The notes: generated by a model from the letters alone, not told the origin. DNA of 64,000 bases from Oscillospiraceae bacterium (GCA_015065505.1 SVQE01000001.1:1-64000); one strand, 5' to 3'; counted from the first letter of the stretch, positions 9,701 to 19,295 are shown. A program made the numbers and translations.

Positions 9701-11401
9701 CGAAGGATATTTGGTCGTGGTTTCGCCGTTTATAATGCTCGCGGCAGGATCATCACCAATCTCTGCTTCGTTGCTGCCGCCAAGGATAACTCCGTAAGCG
9801 GTGTCGTCGCTTGTGAAATAATAGGCAGGGTCCTTGCCTGACATATAAGTATTCCAGCCGCTTGTGAACACGCCCGTGCCGTTGTTCATCTTTATGCCGA
9901 TTTTTGCGTCATTGTTAAGTGTGCCTACAGCGATTGTATAGCCGTTTCCAAGCTCAATGTTGCTTACGCCCTTGCTTGTCAGGTTGTTTTCAATAACGGT
10001 GCTGCCCGAAACCTCTGTTCCCGTGGTTGTCATCCAGATTCCCGCTCCGGGACCGTTTTCAGCGTAGTTGCCGCTGATTTCACAATCTTTCAAAATTACC
10101 GGGATTGTTCCTCCGACATGAATACCTCCGCCGTCTGCGCTAACGACATTATTTATGATTTTACCACCAAGGATTTCGCAGACGGCGCCTTGCAGACGAG
10201 TTGCACCACCGCATTGTCCGGCATTATTCTGAATTGAACCGCCGTACATTTTGAATGTACCTGATTCTATTGTAGAGAATCCTCCGCCGTGCGTAGTGCC
10301 ATACTGACCGTTTCCGATAACAGTACCGCCGTACATTTCTACAGCGCCGCTGATATAAAATGCACCGCCCCTACTCCAGTTGTTTACGCGTGTTCCTTTA
10401 CCACCTGTGATATAGCCGCCTGTAAAGGTTTCGTATCCGCTTGTCAGAGAATCGTTAACCGTTGCAAATCCTGCGCCGTTGGATTTTTTGTTGGAAACAG
10501 AAAATCTGTGTTCGGTTTCAGTATCGCAATCATAAATTTTAAGCGTTGCCCCCGCGCTTACGGTCATAACGCTGCTGTTGCCAGTCATCTTGATTCCGTG
10601 ACCGTTCAGGCAGAGATTCGTTGTGCCGCTCGGAACATTCCACGTGCTTGAAATTGTTACATCCTTGTCAAGGAAATAATTGCCTGCCGTGGTGGGAAGT
10701 GAATTTGTGCTGTTCCACTTTGTAAAGTTTATATCGTCGTGGTCGGTATGGCTTATCGGTTCGGGTCCACCGAATGCAATATCAGCCAATGTGCAGGTTG
10801 CAGTCGGATTGGAAAACGGTACGTCGTGGCCGCTTCTTCCTGCGCCTGCAAGCGCGGTGATTGTGAACTGATAATATTGATAAGCCGTTGTGTTATTAAA
10901 CGAATAAACATTTTGCTTATAACCCTCGGAAGCATCAATCGTTTCGTTTGCAACCAAAACGGCGCTGCAGGAATCAGCGCTGTTACCCGCCTTCAGATTC
11001 CATCCCACAGGATTACGGTGCGCATAATTCGCTTTAAAGGTATCTGCACCCGCAACTATTTTGAAATGGTCAATAACAACGGGCTGGCTCATATGAACAG
11101 TTACCATAATTTCTTTGCCGTTGCCGCTCAGATTCTGATAGTTTACCTCAGGGTCAGCAGTGGAAACATAAAATATGGTGCCGGTGTTATTATCAACCAA
11201 ACAGTCAAAGCCTCTGTTGGATTTGCCGTCGGTGTACATTTTGTCTTCACCGAAAAGGATGTGCTTGTCAATAGTAACATCACTTTTTGTATACCATATT
11301 TCAGGCTGTGTGTCCGCCGTTACGGATATGGGTGCTGTACTGACAAGCATCAGCAACGCCATAAAACTTGCAAGAAAAGCCTTTAACTTAATTCTTTTCA
11401 T
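6758..11401 (-). CDS. Large secreted beta-helix/MBG-domain surface protein
   Basis: 1547 aa; signal peptide MKRIKLKAFLASFMALLMLVSTAPISVTAD; two sets of GGG/NNSGGGIRNSG-type beta-helix repeats; two VTITGH.LTVDYNG.AHSADGYDA MBG-like repeats; carboxypeptidase-regulatory-like segment (VRGTVYNDKGEPQSGADVTLTS). Confidence 0.85.
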   Translation of the reverse strand: MKRIKLKAFLASFMALLMLVSTAPISVTADTQPEIWYTKSDVTIDKHILFGEDKMYTDGKSNRGFDCLVDNNTGTIFYVSTADPEVNYQNLSGNGKEIMVTVHMSQPVVIDHFKIVAGADTFKANYAHRNPVGWNLKAGNSADSCSAVLVANETIDASEGYKQNVYSFNNTTAYQYYQFTITALAGAGRSGHDVPFSNPTATCTLADIAFGGPEPISHTDHDDINFTKWNSTNSLPTTAGNYFLDKDVTISSTWNVPSGTTNLCLNGHGIKMTGNSSVMTVSAGATLKIYDCDTETEHRFSVSNKKSNGAGFATVNDSLTSGYETFTGGYITGGKGTRVNNWSRGGAFYISGAVEMYGGTVIGNGQYGTTHGGGFSTIESGTFKMYGGSIQNNAGQCGGATRLQGAVCEILGGKIINNVVSADGGGIHVGGTIPVILKDCEISGNYAENGPGAGIWMTTTGTEVSGSTVIENNLTSKGVSNIELGNGYTIAVGTLNNDAKIGIKMNNGTGVFTSGWNTYMSGKDPAYYFTSDDTAYGVILGGSNEAEIGDDPAASIINGETTTKYPSFSDALSNWSEGSTLKLLKDATTSTTINVPSGEHTLDLNGYGILMTGNGRVLTINKNVSLELNDSNPERIHYITLSDYRGTAVSNSGETSVSNGNGVIKVTGGYLTGGFLNNSGSHDKCGAGVFNWGTFVMNGGNIVGNTMQNNSGGGIRNSGFFTMNDGTIAFNKASVNGGGVTTYVPGGGQGKMTMNGGVISDNYCGSYGGGIQLAGPFELTGGSVTRNTAGAGGSGVFYGGQGDKFKLSGNPIIKDNVNDDLYLNADATFMISDSLTEGAEIGILMNKNAVFTSGWKDKMGDADPADYFMSDNSDYAVALADGEAVIRYPDLTGVTASGFESDYDGMAHGITVTAPNGATIKYGTSEGSYTLSENPTYTDAGTYTVYYQVSKDKYTPVTGFETVTINKINATVTITGHTLTVDYNGSAHSADGYDAVASSNLYDVNKDFTFSGTDEAKRTDAGLTNMGLKANQFKNTNPNFATVTFDITDGYIKVDPIDVTVTITGHILTVDYNGNAHSADGYDAEADSALYDVTKDFVYHGRAQAIRTDAGTTYMNLDSAKFENTNPNFATVAFNVIKDGYVEINKVDAVITKKPSCKSKLVYTGDKQKLITAGSVDGGTLYYALGKNDKTEPADNQFKADVPSATEVGNYYIWYKVKADSNHYSLSAVCFKITLAEKDWVTVRGTVYNDKGEPQSGADVTLTSGNKTIDTILSDANGEYYFTVPAGVYNIVTSEDGKSQTTKVELYQDKTQNVNMLNTKTESIVKVNSDNDFGVVVDGLNQEADKIRKADKLKDSQSLSLVMTVEAKTTETAKNSKSFNNLSKNSTFEYFDISLEKTVDSVTTVLNSSETVLEIAVPYEKMNRKDIAAYYCDGSEVKKLTESKSKEAGTYWIDKENGIIYIYSKKFATFAIGYTPYYLVDSSIDLGSFTGNATVVIKGTGGEGTYTLENVSPAKLSFDNIPKGEYEMTVTWVDGVENKLTVDVTVA

Positions 11402-11481
11402 AGCAATCTCTCCCTTTTTATAGAATAAAATGCCAGTTTAATATAAAAATCTACATTAATAATTTATTTATAATATATTAA

Positions 11482-11500
11482 GTCCAATAAATGTCCAATA
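11482..11500 (-). promoter_or_regulatory. Two direct repeats TATTGGAC (minus strand) with 11-bp periodicity just upstream of a -10-like TATTAT
   Basis: Plus strand GTCCAATA at 11482-11489 and 11493-11500. Confidence 0.5.
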
Positions 11501-11503
11501 AAA

Positions 11504-11538
11504 AACCGATTATTTCAATTTTTCTGAAATAATCGGTT
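11504..11538 (-). terminator. Intrinsic terminator of the HK/RR operon
   Basis: Perfect 14-bp stem AACCGATTATTTCA/TGAAATAATCGGTT followed by T tract on minus strand. Confidence 0.85.
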
Positions 11539-11551
11539 AAATATTTAACAA

Positions 11552-12349
11552 TTAATTATTCATTTGTGAAAACATAATTCCTTCGGTTATGCTTGCCCAG
11601 GAGTAGGCGCTCATATATTCGCCTCGGAAAGCGTTTACCGCTTTTGCGTCTCCTTTGAAGAATAAATAGGCGTCACATTCAAATTCTTCCGGAACAACCC
11701 GCAGAGTGCCCCGTTTCCTTTCGATAATATTTGCTATTCCGTATTCCTCAAGCGTGCTGCGCAGAGAGCGGATATAAACATCAAGCTGCTTTTGCAGTTT
11801 TCTGTCGTAAATCCTGTCTTCCCAGAGAATTGAGGCGATTTCGGCTCGCGTTGCGCTGCTGCCCTGGCGGTCAACAAGATAGGCAAGAATTTCCTTGCAC
11901 TTTGCCATATTGAATTTAAGTTGAACTCCGTTTGAATAAACTTCAAAATTTCCGAAAGTTTCAATGCTGACTTTGCCTTTGGGCAAGGTTTTTTTGGATG
12001 AAAGTGCGTATTCGATTTCGGTTTTGAGTTCTTCTTTGTCAACGGGCTTGAGCAAGTATCCCGAAGCGTGGAGTTTAAAAGCATCCGTTGCAAAACGGGG
12101 ATGACCCGTCAGGAATATTATTGATGTTTCGGGCGATAGTTCTTTAATTTTTGCCGCAAGGATTAAACCGTTCATATCGGGCATATCAATATCAAGTATT
12201 GCAATATCAATATTTTGATTTTCAATCTCGTCAATTGCGCCTTTTGCATTTGAAAAGCCCTTTATCAGCGCGCCGTTCAAAAAAGACTTGCATAAATTAA
12301 CTATGTGATTGAGAATAACAACTTCATCGTCAACGCAGATTATATTCAT
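11552..12349 (-). CDS. Response regulator: receiver domain plus SARP-like winged-helix domain
   Basis: MNIICVDDEVVILNHIV...DIAILDIDMPDMNGL; C-terminal KVSIETFGNFEVYSNGVQLKFNMAKCKEILAYLVDRQG...DVYIRSLRSTLEEYG. Confidence 0.85.
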   Translation of the reverse strand: MNIICVDDEVVILNHIVNLCKSFLNGALIKGFSNAKGAIDEIENQNIDIAILDIDMPDMNGLILAAKIKELSPETSIIFLTGHPRFATDAFKLHASGYLLKPVDKEELKTEIEYALSSKKTLPKGKVSIETFGNFEVYSNGVQLKFNMAKCKEILAYLVDRQGSSATRAEIASILWEDRIYDRKLQKQLDVYIRSLRSTLEEYGIANIIERKRGTLRVVPEEFECDAYLFFKGDAKAVNAFRGEYMSAYSWASITEGIMFSQMNN

Positions 12350-13617
12350 TCTCTTTCCCCTTTCGGTATAGTTATAACAACCGTTGTTCCTTTTCCGATG
12401 ACGCTTTGAACATCAAGTGTTCCTACGCAAATCTTTTCAATTCGTTCTTTAACATTGCTGATTCCTATATGATTTTCGCTTTTATCAACGCTTTGAGCGT
12501 CAAACCCTTTGCCGTTATCCTTAATTGTTATAATGATATTTTGTTTAGTTTTCTCTGTTTTAACTTCAACAATTCCGTGTTCGAGGTTTCGTATGCCGTG
12601 GCGGATTGCGTTTTCAACAAGCGGCTGAATGCTCAGCGCGGGAAGCATAAAGTTTGAATAATTAATATCGTATACAACGCTGATATTCGGAAAACGAACC
12701 TTTTCTATTTCGGCATAAATCCTTGTGTGTTCAAGTTCGCTTTCAAGAGGAATAAGTTCCGATTGCTCAAGCAAGTCAAGATTCTGGCGCAGGTACTTTC
12801 CGAATTTTCCCGTTATATCGGACGCCTCTTCCGGATTTGTCAGGCAAAGCGCCTGAATTGTTGAAAGAGTGTTATAAAGAAAATGCGGCTGAATCTGGGT
12901 TATCATAAGTTTAACCTGCTGCTGAGCCATCAAATCTTTTTCGTGTTCATTAACAAGTTGGTTGTGAATCCATAAAAAGTAGAAAACGCAGGAAACAACA
13001 ATCGCCATTGTCAGCGCGCTGAGAGGCAGTTGTTTCATATCATTATAAACCGTGTCAACCCACACGGCAAAAACAATCAGAAGCGTGCTGAAAAACGGAA
13101 GAACCATTTGTTTTCTGTCATCGGCAAACAGTTTAATAATCATCAAAACAAGCAGCGCAAGCAGAATTCCGCTGACAATATGGCAGACATAACCGAGCGA
13201 GCCTCTCACAAATACGTTATTATCCGTATATGTAAAGGTGTAAAAAGTGCCCGGAATAAGCAAATCGGAAATATAAAGAAGTGCATTAATTCCCACCAAA
13301 ACCCATGCGAAAATATTTCTTTTATCGGGGTTCAGAATGGAAAAAAACAGTGCTATTATTGCGGGGCGCACCGTATAGCCAATCACCCCTGCAATTATGT
13401 GCTGCATCACATAAGAATTACCAAATACGAAATAATAATCCGCCGAGTTCTGAGCAACAAGAACAAAGGTAAGAGTTAAAATCGCCAGCATAAGATGCTT
13501 TTGATTTTTGCTGATATATGAATCCGTAATAACGGTTAGCGCAAGCCCTAAAAGAATTAAAACAAACGGTGCAAGCGACATAATTGTTGCAACAACGGAC
13601 AGCAAGTTATATTCCAC
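12346..13617 (-). CDS. Multi-TM sensor histidine kinase (LytS/YpdA-type His_kinase)
   Basis: QIQPHFLYNTLSTIQALCLTNPEEAS and HATPase ENAIRHGI...IKDNGKGFD; overlaps the RR by 4 nt. Confidence 0.9.
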   Translation of the reverse strand: MEYNLLSVVATIMSLAPFVLILLGLALTVITDSYISKNQKHLMLAILTLTFVLVAQNSADYYFVFGNSYVMQHIIAGVIGYTVRPAIIALFFSILNPDKRNIFAWVLVGINALLYISDLLIPGTFYTFTYTDNNVFVRGSLGYVCHIVSGILLALLVLMIIKLFADDRKQMVLPFFSTLLIVFAVWVDTVYNDMKQLPLSALTMAIVVSCVFYFLWIHNQLVNEHEKDLMAQQQVKLMITQIQPHFLYNTLSTIQALCLTNPEEASDITGKFGKYLRQNLDLLEQSELIPLESELEHTRIYAEIEKVRFPNISVVYDINYSNFMLPALSIQPLVENAIRHGIRNLEHGIVEVKTEKTKQNIIITIKDNGKGFDAQSVDKSENHIGISNVKERIEKICVGTLDVQSVIGKGTTVVITIPKGERE

Positions 13618-13691
13618 CTTTCAATGATATTTACGTTTAACATCAATATATATTAAAGTCGGATTTTTTTCAAGTGTAAATAAATAAAAAA

Positions 13692-13714
13692 GCACGGCTG
13701 AAAATCAGCCGTGC
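13692..13714 (-). terminator. Intrinsic terminator
   Basis: GCACGGCTGA-AAA-TCAGCCGTGC followed by T tract on minus strand. Confidence 0.75.
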
Positions 13715-13727
13715 AATATCCGAACTA

Positions 13728-14987
13728 TCAGTCTTTTTTTGGTAATCCCTCTTTATCGTACATACAGCACGCTTCAACCATAATTTCTATGGCTGCTTCA
13801 ATTGCCTCGGGACGAAGATTTTCGGGATTATCATTTCTTGTGTGATAATAATCGGCGGGAGCGGGGTCCATAGCTGCAAAGCCTGTTGAAGGAATGCCCT
13901 GCTGCTCGAATGCGGCAGCGTCGCACGCGCCGATATAGATTGATTCAAATTTAAGGTCGTAGCCGCAGTTTGCAGCAGCGTTTTTAATAAGATATTTTGC
14001 GCCCCAATCGTGCTGAAGTGTTCCCGAAAGGTCTCTGTCGTAAACAGCCATATATTCTAAGTCTCTGAAGGTGTCAAGTCCTATACAAACAGTCGGGATA
14101 TCCTTAAGCTCTTTTTCGTGTGCTCTTGCATATGCCTTTGCGCCTCTGAGACCTGCTTCCTCTGAGCCTGAGCAGATAACTCTGATTTCGGTTTGTTCCA
14201 TATCAATTCCTGCTTCTCTGAGTGCTTTTAAAGCGCCTATTCCTACATAGCAACCCGAAAGGTTATCCGACGCACCGGGAACGGATTTAGTCCAGCTCTG
14301 GAAGAAAATGAACGAAAATTCAAACGGAGCAAAAACGCAGCCAACGATGAACAGCGCTAAGAAAAATCCCTTTGCACTTTCAATATCCCTTGCAGCGCCG
14401 CCCTTGCCGACAAATATGCAGATAAGAGAGAATATTGTTGTTATTACAAGTCCTACTACTGCCGGAACCTCAACAAGAAGCTTTGCCTTGAGTCCGCCGA
14501 GAAGAAGGTTGATGGGCCATTCAAACTGGCTGTCAGAGTGACCAACCATAACGATTCTCTGCTTTGTTTCGCCCTTTGGAGCCTTTGTTGCAATAAGGTT
14601 GTGTGAGGTTTGCTTCGGGAAAAGAAAATCGTCAAATTCCTTATACATCAAAAATTCAAGAATCAGCGGAACAAATGCGAGAATGCACATAATGAATGCT
14701 GCAATCGGGCTTAAAAACCAGTTGATAAAGGTTGCACCGATGCCCATGCAAACGGTGAAGGGAATAAAGCCCATAAAGCCCTGACGGTGAAGAGTGAAAT
14801 CTTCAATCTCGGTTTTATCCGAAATGGGCGCTAAATCCTTTTCCATAAACTTCTGGGATTCAAGCTCTTCGGGTGAACCGGGCTTTCTCGGACCGATATT
14901 GTTGCATATATCAGTGATTTGCTTAACGGAAAAATCTGTGTTTTCCCTGATGGTTGTAACATTGCCGTATTCATTAGCAATTTTCAT
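13728..14987 (-). CDS. M28-family metallopeptidase with internal TM helices
   Basis: MVGHSDSQFEWP, CSGSEEAGLRGAKAYA, DAAAFEQQGIPSTGFAAMDPAPADYYHTRNDNPENL; start at 14987 behind GGAGAG. Confidence 0.8.
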   Translation of the reverse strand: MKIANEYGNVTTIRENTDFSVKQITDICNNIGPRKPGSPEELESQKFMEKDLAPISDKTEIEDFTLHRQGFMGFIPFTVCMGIGATFINWFLSPIAAFIMCILAFVPLILEFLMYKEFDDFLFPKQTSHNLIATKAPKGETKQRIVMVGHSDSQFEWPINLLLGGLKAKLLVEVPAVVGLVITTIFSLICIFVGKGGAARDIESAKGFFLALFIVGCVFAPFEFSFIFFQSWTKSVPGASDNLSGCYVGIGALKALREAGIDMEQTEIRVICSGSEEAGLRGAKAYARAHEKELKDIPTVCIGLDTFRDLEYMAVYDRDLSGTLQHDWGAKYLIKNAAANCGYDLKFESIYIGACDAAAFEQQGIPSTGFAAMDPAPADYYHTRNDNPENLRPEAIEAAIEIMVEACCMYDKEGLPKKD

Positions 14988-15058
14988 AAGAATCTCTCCA
15001 ATCAAAAAATATAGTAAAAGTTTACCATATTTTTAAACCGTTTTCAAGAAAAATTATT

Positions 15059-15094
15059 AAAAATCACCCAAACAACATTGTTTGGGTGATTTTT
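15059..15094. terminator. Intrinsic terminator hairpin
   Basis: AAAAATCACCCAAACAA/TTGTTTGGGTGATTTTT. Confidence 0.75.
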
Positions 15095-15116
15095 GTTATA
15101 AGTGCTTAATCCTTAT

Positions 15117-16355
15117 TTATGATAAATGATGAATGAAGAGTCCTGAAAGAAGCTTGGGCTCAAACCAGGTTGATTTCGGGGGCATTATTTTATCCGCATC
15201 GGCAATCGACATAAGGTCGTCGATTGTGGTTGGGAACATTGCAAATGCAACCTTCATATCGCTGTTTGCCCTTCTTTCAAGCTCGTCAAGACCTCTGATT
15301 CCGCCGATGAAAGCAATTCTGTCATCATTTTTCGGGTCTTTGATTCCGAGAATCGGGTCAAGAAGATTATTCTGAAGAATTGAAACATCAAGTCTGTTAA
15401 CGGGGTCGTTTGCATCGTAGGTGCAGTTCTTTGCCCTGAGCAGGAACCACTCGCCGTCTATATACATTGAAAAGCTGTGCTTTTCCGAGGGCTTTAACTG
15501 ACCTTCAAGCTTTGAAACGGCGAATTTTTCCGAAATCTTTTCAAAATATTCTTCCTTTGAAAGTCCGTTTAAATCCTTAACAACACGGTTGTAGTCCATA
15601 ATTGCAAGCTCTTCGTCTGGGAAGGCAACTGCAAGGAAATAATTGAATTCCTCATCGCCCGTATAGTTCGGGTTTGCCTTTCTTCTCATATCGCCGACGC
15701 GAACTGCGGAAGCGCATCTGTGATGCCCGTCTGCAATATAGAGCGCGCTTACCTTATCAAAAAGCGACTGAAGCAGCGCAACGGTGTTTTCGTTATCAAC
15801 AACCCAAACGGTTTGCTTAACTCCGCCCGAGGTGAAATCGTATGTGCTTTCGTGATTTCTTATCCACTCGTTAACTATTGCGTTGATTTCGTGGTCGTTT
15901 CTGTAGGTTAAGAAAATCGGACCTGTGTTCGCATCGCAAGCGTCAACATGGTTAACTCTGTCCTGCTCTTTAACTGCAAGGGTATATTCGTGCTTCTTTA
16001 TAATGTTGTTTTTATAATCGTCAATGGAAGCGCAGCCAACAATTCCCGTCTGGCTTCTTCCGTTCATAACCTGACGGTAGATATAAAGGCAGGGGTTTTC
16101 ATCCTGAATCATTTTGCCGCTGTTTTCAAGAGCTAAAAGGTTTTCCCTTGCCTTATCGTAAACCTGCTGTGAATACTGGTCAAAGCCCTTTTCAAAATCT
16201 ATCTGAGCTTTGTCAACATGAAGAAAGGAAAGGGGATTGCCCTTAACCATTTCTCTTGCTTCCTCGGTGTTCATAACATCGTAGGGAAGCGCGGGGATTA
16301 GTGCCTGGTTTTCTTCTGCGGGGCGGAATGCCCTGAATGCTTTAAAAACTGCCAT
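15117..16355 (-). CDS. DUF1015 family protein
   Basis: 412 aa; MAVFKAFRAFRPAEENQALIPALPYDVM..., YIADGHHRCASA. Confidence 0.8.
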   Translation of the reverse strand: MAVFKAFRAFRPAEENQALIPALPYDVMNTEEAREMVKGNPLSFLHVDKAQIDFEKGFDQYSQQVYDKARENLLALENSGKMIQDENPCLYIYRQVMNGRSQTGIVGCASIDDYKNNIIKKHEYTLAVKEQDRVNHVDACDANTGPIFLTYRNDHEINAIVNEWIRNHESTYDFTSGGVKQTVWVVDNENTVALLQSLFDKVSALYIADGHHRCASAVRVGDMRRKANPNYTGDEEFNYFLAVAFPDEELAIMDYNRVVKDLNGLSKEEYFEKISEKFAVSKLEGQLKPSEKHSFSMYIDGEWFLLRAKNCTYDANDPVNRLDVSILQNNLLDPILGIKDPKNDDRIAFIGGIRGLDELERRANSDMKVAFAMFPTTIDDLMSIADADKIMPPKSTWFEPKLLSGLFIHHLS

Positions 16356-16465
16356 ATTCTGTCCTCCGAATTTCGACTTTAATTTATGCCGCTGTCGAAA
16401 AATTCAATATATTATATTATATTTGTCGTTTGATGTAAAGTGATAAGAGAAATTTTTTGCAGAAT

Positions 16466-17479
16466 TTATGATTCAAAATTTACTTTGTTTTTATCGAATT
16501 TTTCAAGGTCTTTATCCCACTGAGAGTAGTTTTCTACTCCTTTAAGGCTCTCGAAAGAGTAGTTATTTTTGATGTATTCCCCGAGGTAAAGCGTAACGCC
16601 CTTTGCGCCTTCGTAGTTAAGATGGTTGCCCTCATCCCTGAAGCAGTTGGTCATATTTATTCCCATTTCCTCATAGTGGAGATTCAAGTCAAGATAGGGA
16701 ACTTTTCTTTCGTCGGCATATTTCTGCGCCGCATTATGTCTCTCATAATTCCAGGAATTAATAGTGGGCAGGGTTAAAATCATAACCTCTGCGCCGTGAG
16801 CTTTGCAGTATTCAATAAGCTCGTCAGTCTGCTGTTTGTTAAGATTTGAGAAATCATCTATTTTATCTGTTTCAATCATATAATCAGATTGCTTGAGCAC
16901 GCAGGTTCTTGTGTTGAATCTGTAGCCGTGAGAATTATATGGCGCGGCGTCGGTATCCTTTCCGCCCTGCCAGTAGTTATGAAATCTGAAAATCGAAAAA
17001 ACATTTTCAATATTGTGGTTGAAGAATTCGGGGTCCATTCTGTCGAAGAAATCGTTAAGGCGGTTTTCCTTCTCGAGCTTTTTGCCGTCAACGGGCTCGC
17101 CGTCGTAAAACATATCCGTTTCAATTATAACAAGCTCCGGTGACTGCTTTTCAAAAAGCATTTCAAGGATTTTCTGAGATTCGGGAATTGTCTGGTGAAT
17201 TGAAGCGCTTACAACGCTTGTATATCCGTATTCCCTCCACATTTCAAGCGGAACATAACCCGAATAAACATCGCTGTTGCCGATTCCGACAATCTGAATT
17301 GTCTGAGGCTTTTCATTGATAAAGGAGTAGGCGTCCTTTTTATTATTGTTGTATTTCAGTGCCGAGGTCTCTGTGAAAACAGTTACCGAAAGCACCTGAA
17401 GAACTATGAAAAACACCAGCACAAACGACAGGAGCTTAACAACTTCAATCGATTTTTCTTTTAACAACGCTTTATTCAT
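16466..17479 (-). CDS. SGNH-like membrane-anchored protein (DltD-like position)
   Basis: N-terminal TM; IVGIGNSDVYSGYVPLEMWREYGY; ...FRDEGNHLNYEGAKGVTLYLGEYI. Confidence 0.65.
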   Translation of the reverse strand: MNKALLKEKSIEVVKLLSFVLVFFIVLQVLSVTVFTETSALKYNNNKKDAYSFINEKPQTIQIVGIGNSDVYSGYVPLEMWREYGYTSVVSASIHQTIPESQKILEMLFEKQSPELVIIETDMFYDGEPVDGKKLEKENRLNDFFDRMDPEFFNHNIENVFSIFRFHNYWQGGKDTDAAPYNSHGYRFNTRTCVLKQSDYMIETDKIDDFSNLNKQQTDELIEYCKAHGAEVMILTLPTINSWNYERHNAAQKYADERKVPYLDLNLHYEEMGINMTNCFRDEGNHLNYEGAKGVTLYLGEYIKNNYSFESLKGVENYSQWDKDLEKFDKNKVNFES

Positions 17480-17482
17480 ATA

Positions 17483-19060
17483 CTAAAAGTTAGCGTATAT
17501 CAAATCAACTACGCCATACCCCTCTCCGTAAGCACCGAAAATGATGATTACAAATATTGCCGCAAGATATAAAACAAATTTCAAAGCAAAAGGCAGCTTA
17601 TAAATTCTTTCAATTATATCAACTTTTCTCTCCTTGAGTATTCCGACAAGGAGAATTGCCAGGAAGCCTATTATAATAACCGCGTAATCATATAAGTTTA
17701 TGTCGATGCTGTTTTCTCCTCCTGGAATAAGCACCGAGCAATCGCCGTTTCTGAACATTGACGCAAACATACTAACGGCTGCTTTAAGATTTTCTGCTCT
17801 GAAAATAAGCATACCGATGTTTACTATAATAACTGTTCTCAAAACCGCAAAAATGCTGAAGCTCTTTGATTCGCGGTTGATTTTAAGCTTGCTGCAGAGC
17901 TTATCCGTAAGCGGCTTAAAGAACATACCGAGCATCATAAGGAAGTAGTAATACAAGCCGTAAACAATGTATTTCCAGCCCGAGCCGTGCCAGAAGCCGT
18001 TTGTAAACCAAACGAAAAACAGCGCGATTGCAGTCGGAATAAGGCTTGCATAATACTGATTGAACTTCTCTTTTGTTTTTGCGGAAAGATTTTTTATGCC
18101 CTTTGAAAGTGAAACGGGATAGAAAATATAGTCCCTGAGGAACGAGCCCAGAGAAATATGCCATCTCTGCCAGAATTCATTAATTGATTTGGCAAAGAAG
18201 GGCTGATTGAAGTTTTCGGGAAGAATAATGCCGATCATTCTTCCGAGTCCGCACATAATATCCATAACACCCGAAAACTCGCAGTAAAGCTGAAGAGTGT
18301 AAAAAAGTATTGCGGCGACAACGGGGAAGCCGCTGAAGCTTTCATAATTATCAAAAACACCGCTGACAAGCAAAACGGCTCTGTCGGCAATAACAACCTT
18401 CTTGAAAAGTCCCCAGACAACGCGAAGATAGCCCTTGCTTATATCCTCAAGATTGTTGTATTTGCACTCCTTTAGCTGAGCTCCGAGCTGGGAATATCTT
18501 GCGATAGGTCCTTCAACAACGGTCAGCATAAAGGAAAGATAGAGCGAAATGCGAAGCGGATTTTTCTCTGCGTCGATTTTGCCGTAATAAACATCGGCAA
18601 TATAGCTCACGCCCTGAAGAACAAAGAACGAAATTCCCAACGGCTGAATAATTGCAAGCTCGGGAATATTGAATGCAGGAATGAGATTCAGCGCTTCGAT
18701 GAAGAAGTTTATGTATTTGCAAATGAGCAATATTAATACAACCAACACAACGCCGATTGCCAAAATAACGCGTTTATATTGGTTGTATTTTGCTTTTATG
18801 AGCTTTTTTTCTTCCTTTGAAGCAAGCTTTCTTTTCTCCTTCATTGTGTCGTTTGTCTTTTGTAGGCACAAGCCTGCGCCCCAGACGAGAATTGAAACAA
18901 TAATAAACGGAATTACATTTCCCTTTGAGGAAATGAAGTAAAAACCGTAGGAGCTTGTAAGCAGAATAATCCATCTCAGCTTGCGCGGAAGGATGGAGTA
19001 AATAATTGCAGTTATCCCGAAGAACAGCAGGAAAAAGGAAAATGATGCGTAGCTAATCAT
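17483..19060 (-). CDS. MBOAT-family O-acyltransferase (DltB/AlgI-like)
   Basis: 525 aa polytopic; FWQRWHISLGSFLRDYIFYPVSLSKG and FFVWFTNGFWHGSGWKYIVYGLYY. Confidence 0.9.
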   Translation of the reverse strand: MISYASFSFFLLFFGITAIIYSILPRKLRWIILLTSSYGFYFISSKGNVIPFIIVSILVWGAGLCLQKTNDTMKEKRKLASKEEKKLIKAKYNQYKRVILAIGVVLVVLILLICKYINFFIEALNLIPAFNIPELAIIQPLGISFFVLQGVSYIADVYYGKIDAEKNPLRISLYLSFMLTVVEGPIARYSQLGAQLKECKYNNLEDISKGYLRVVWGLFKKVVIADRAVLLVSGVFDNYESFSGFPVVAAILFYTLQLYCEFSGVMDIMCGLGRMIGIILPENFNQPFFAKSINEFWQRWHISLGSFLRDYIFYPVSLSKGIKNLSAKTKEKFNQYYASLIPTAIALFFVWFTNGFWHGSGWKYIVYGLYYYFLMMLGMFFKPLTDKLCSKLKINRESKSFSIFAVLRTVIIVNIGMLIFRAENLKAAVSMFASMFRNGDCSVLIPGGENSIDINLYDYAVIIIGFLAILLVGILKERKVDIIERIYKLPFALKFVLYLAAIFVIIIFGAYGEGYGVVDLIYANF

Positions 19061-19063
19061 TCA

Positions 19064-19294
19064 TTAATCCTCGTCCTCAAGACGCTCAATAAGACTCTGA
19101 ATTGCAGCAGGTGTTGCAAAGTTTTCGGGAGTTATATCCCTTGCGGAAATATCAACATCAAACTCGTCGCTGAGAGTTCCGACAAGGTTAATCATTGCAA
19201 GTGAATCAATGATGTGTTCATCAATTAATGCGGTGTTTTCGTTTATTTCTGCACCGGGCTTGATTTCCTTTAAAATTTCAATAATCTTTTCCAT
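19064..19294 (-). CDS. Acyl/aminoacyl carrier protein
   Basis: 76 aa; IDEHIIDSLAMINLVGTLSDEFDVDI with phosphopantetheine serine (DSLA). Confidence 0.85.
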   Translation of the reverse strand: MEKIIEILKEIKPGAEINENTALIDEHIIDSLAMINLVGTLSDEFDVDISARDITPENFATPAAIQSLIERLEDED

Positions 19295-19295
19295 T

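Noticed and set aside
10739-11386. Plus-strand ORFs within the surface-protein gene (also 8204-8713, 9086-9271)
   Set aside because: Antisense to a coherent signal-peptide/beta-helix protein; low-plausibility compositions.
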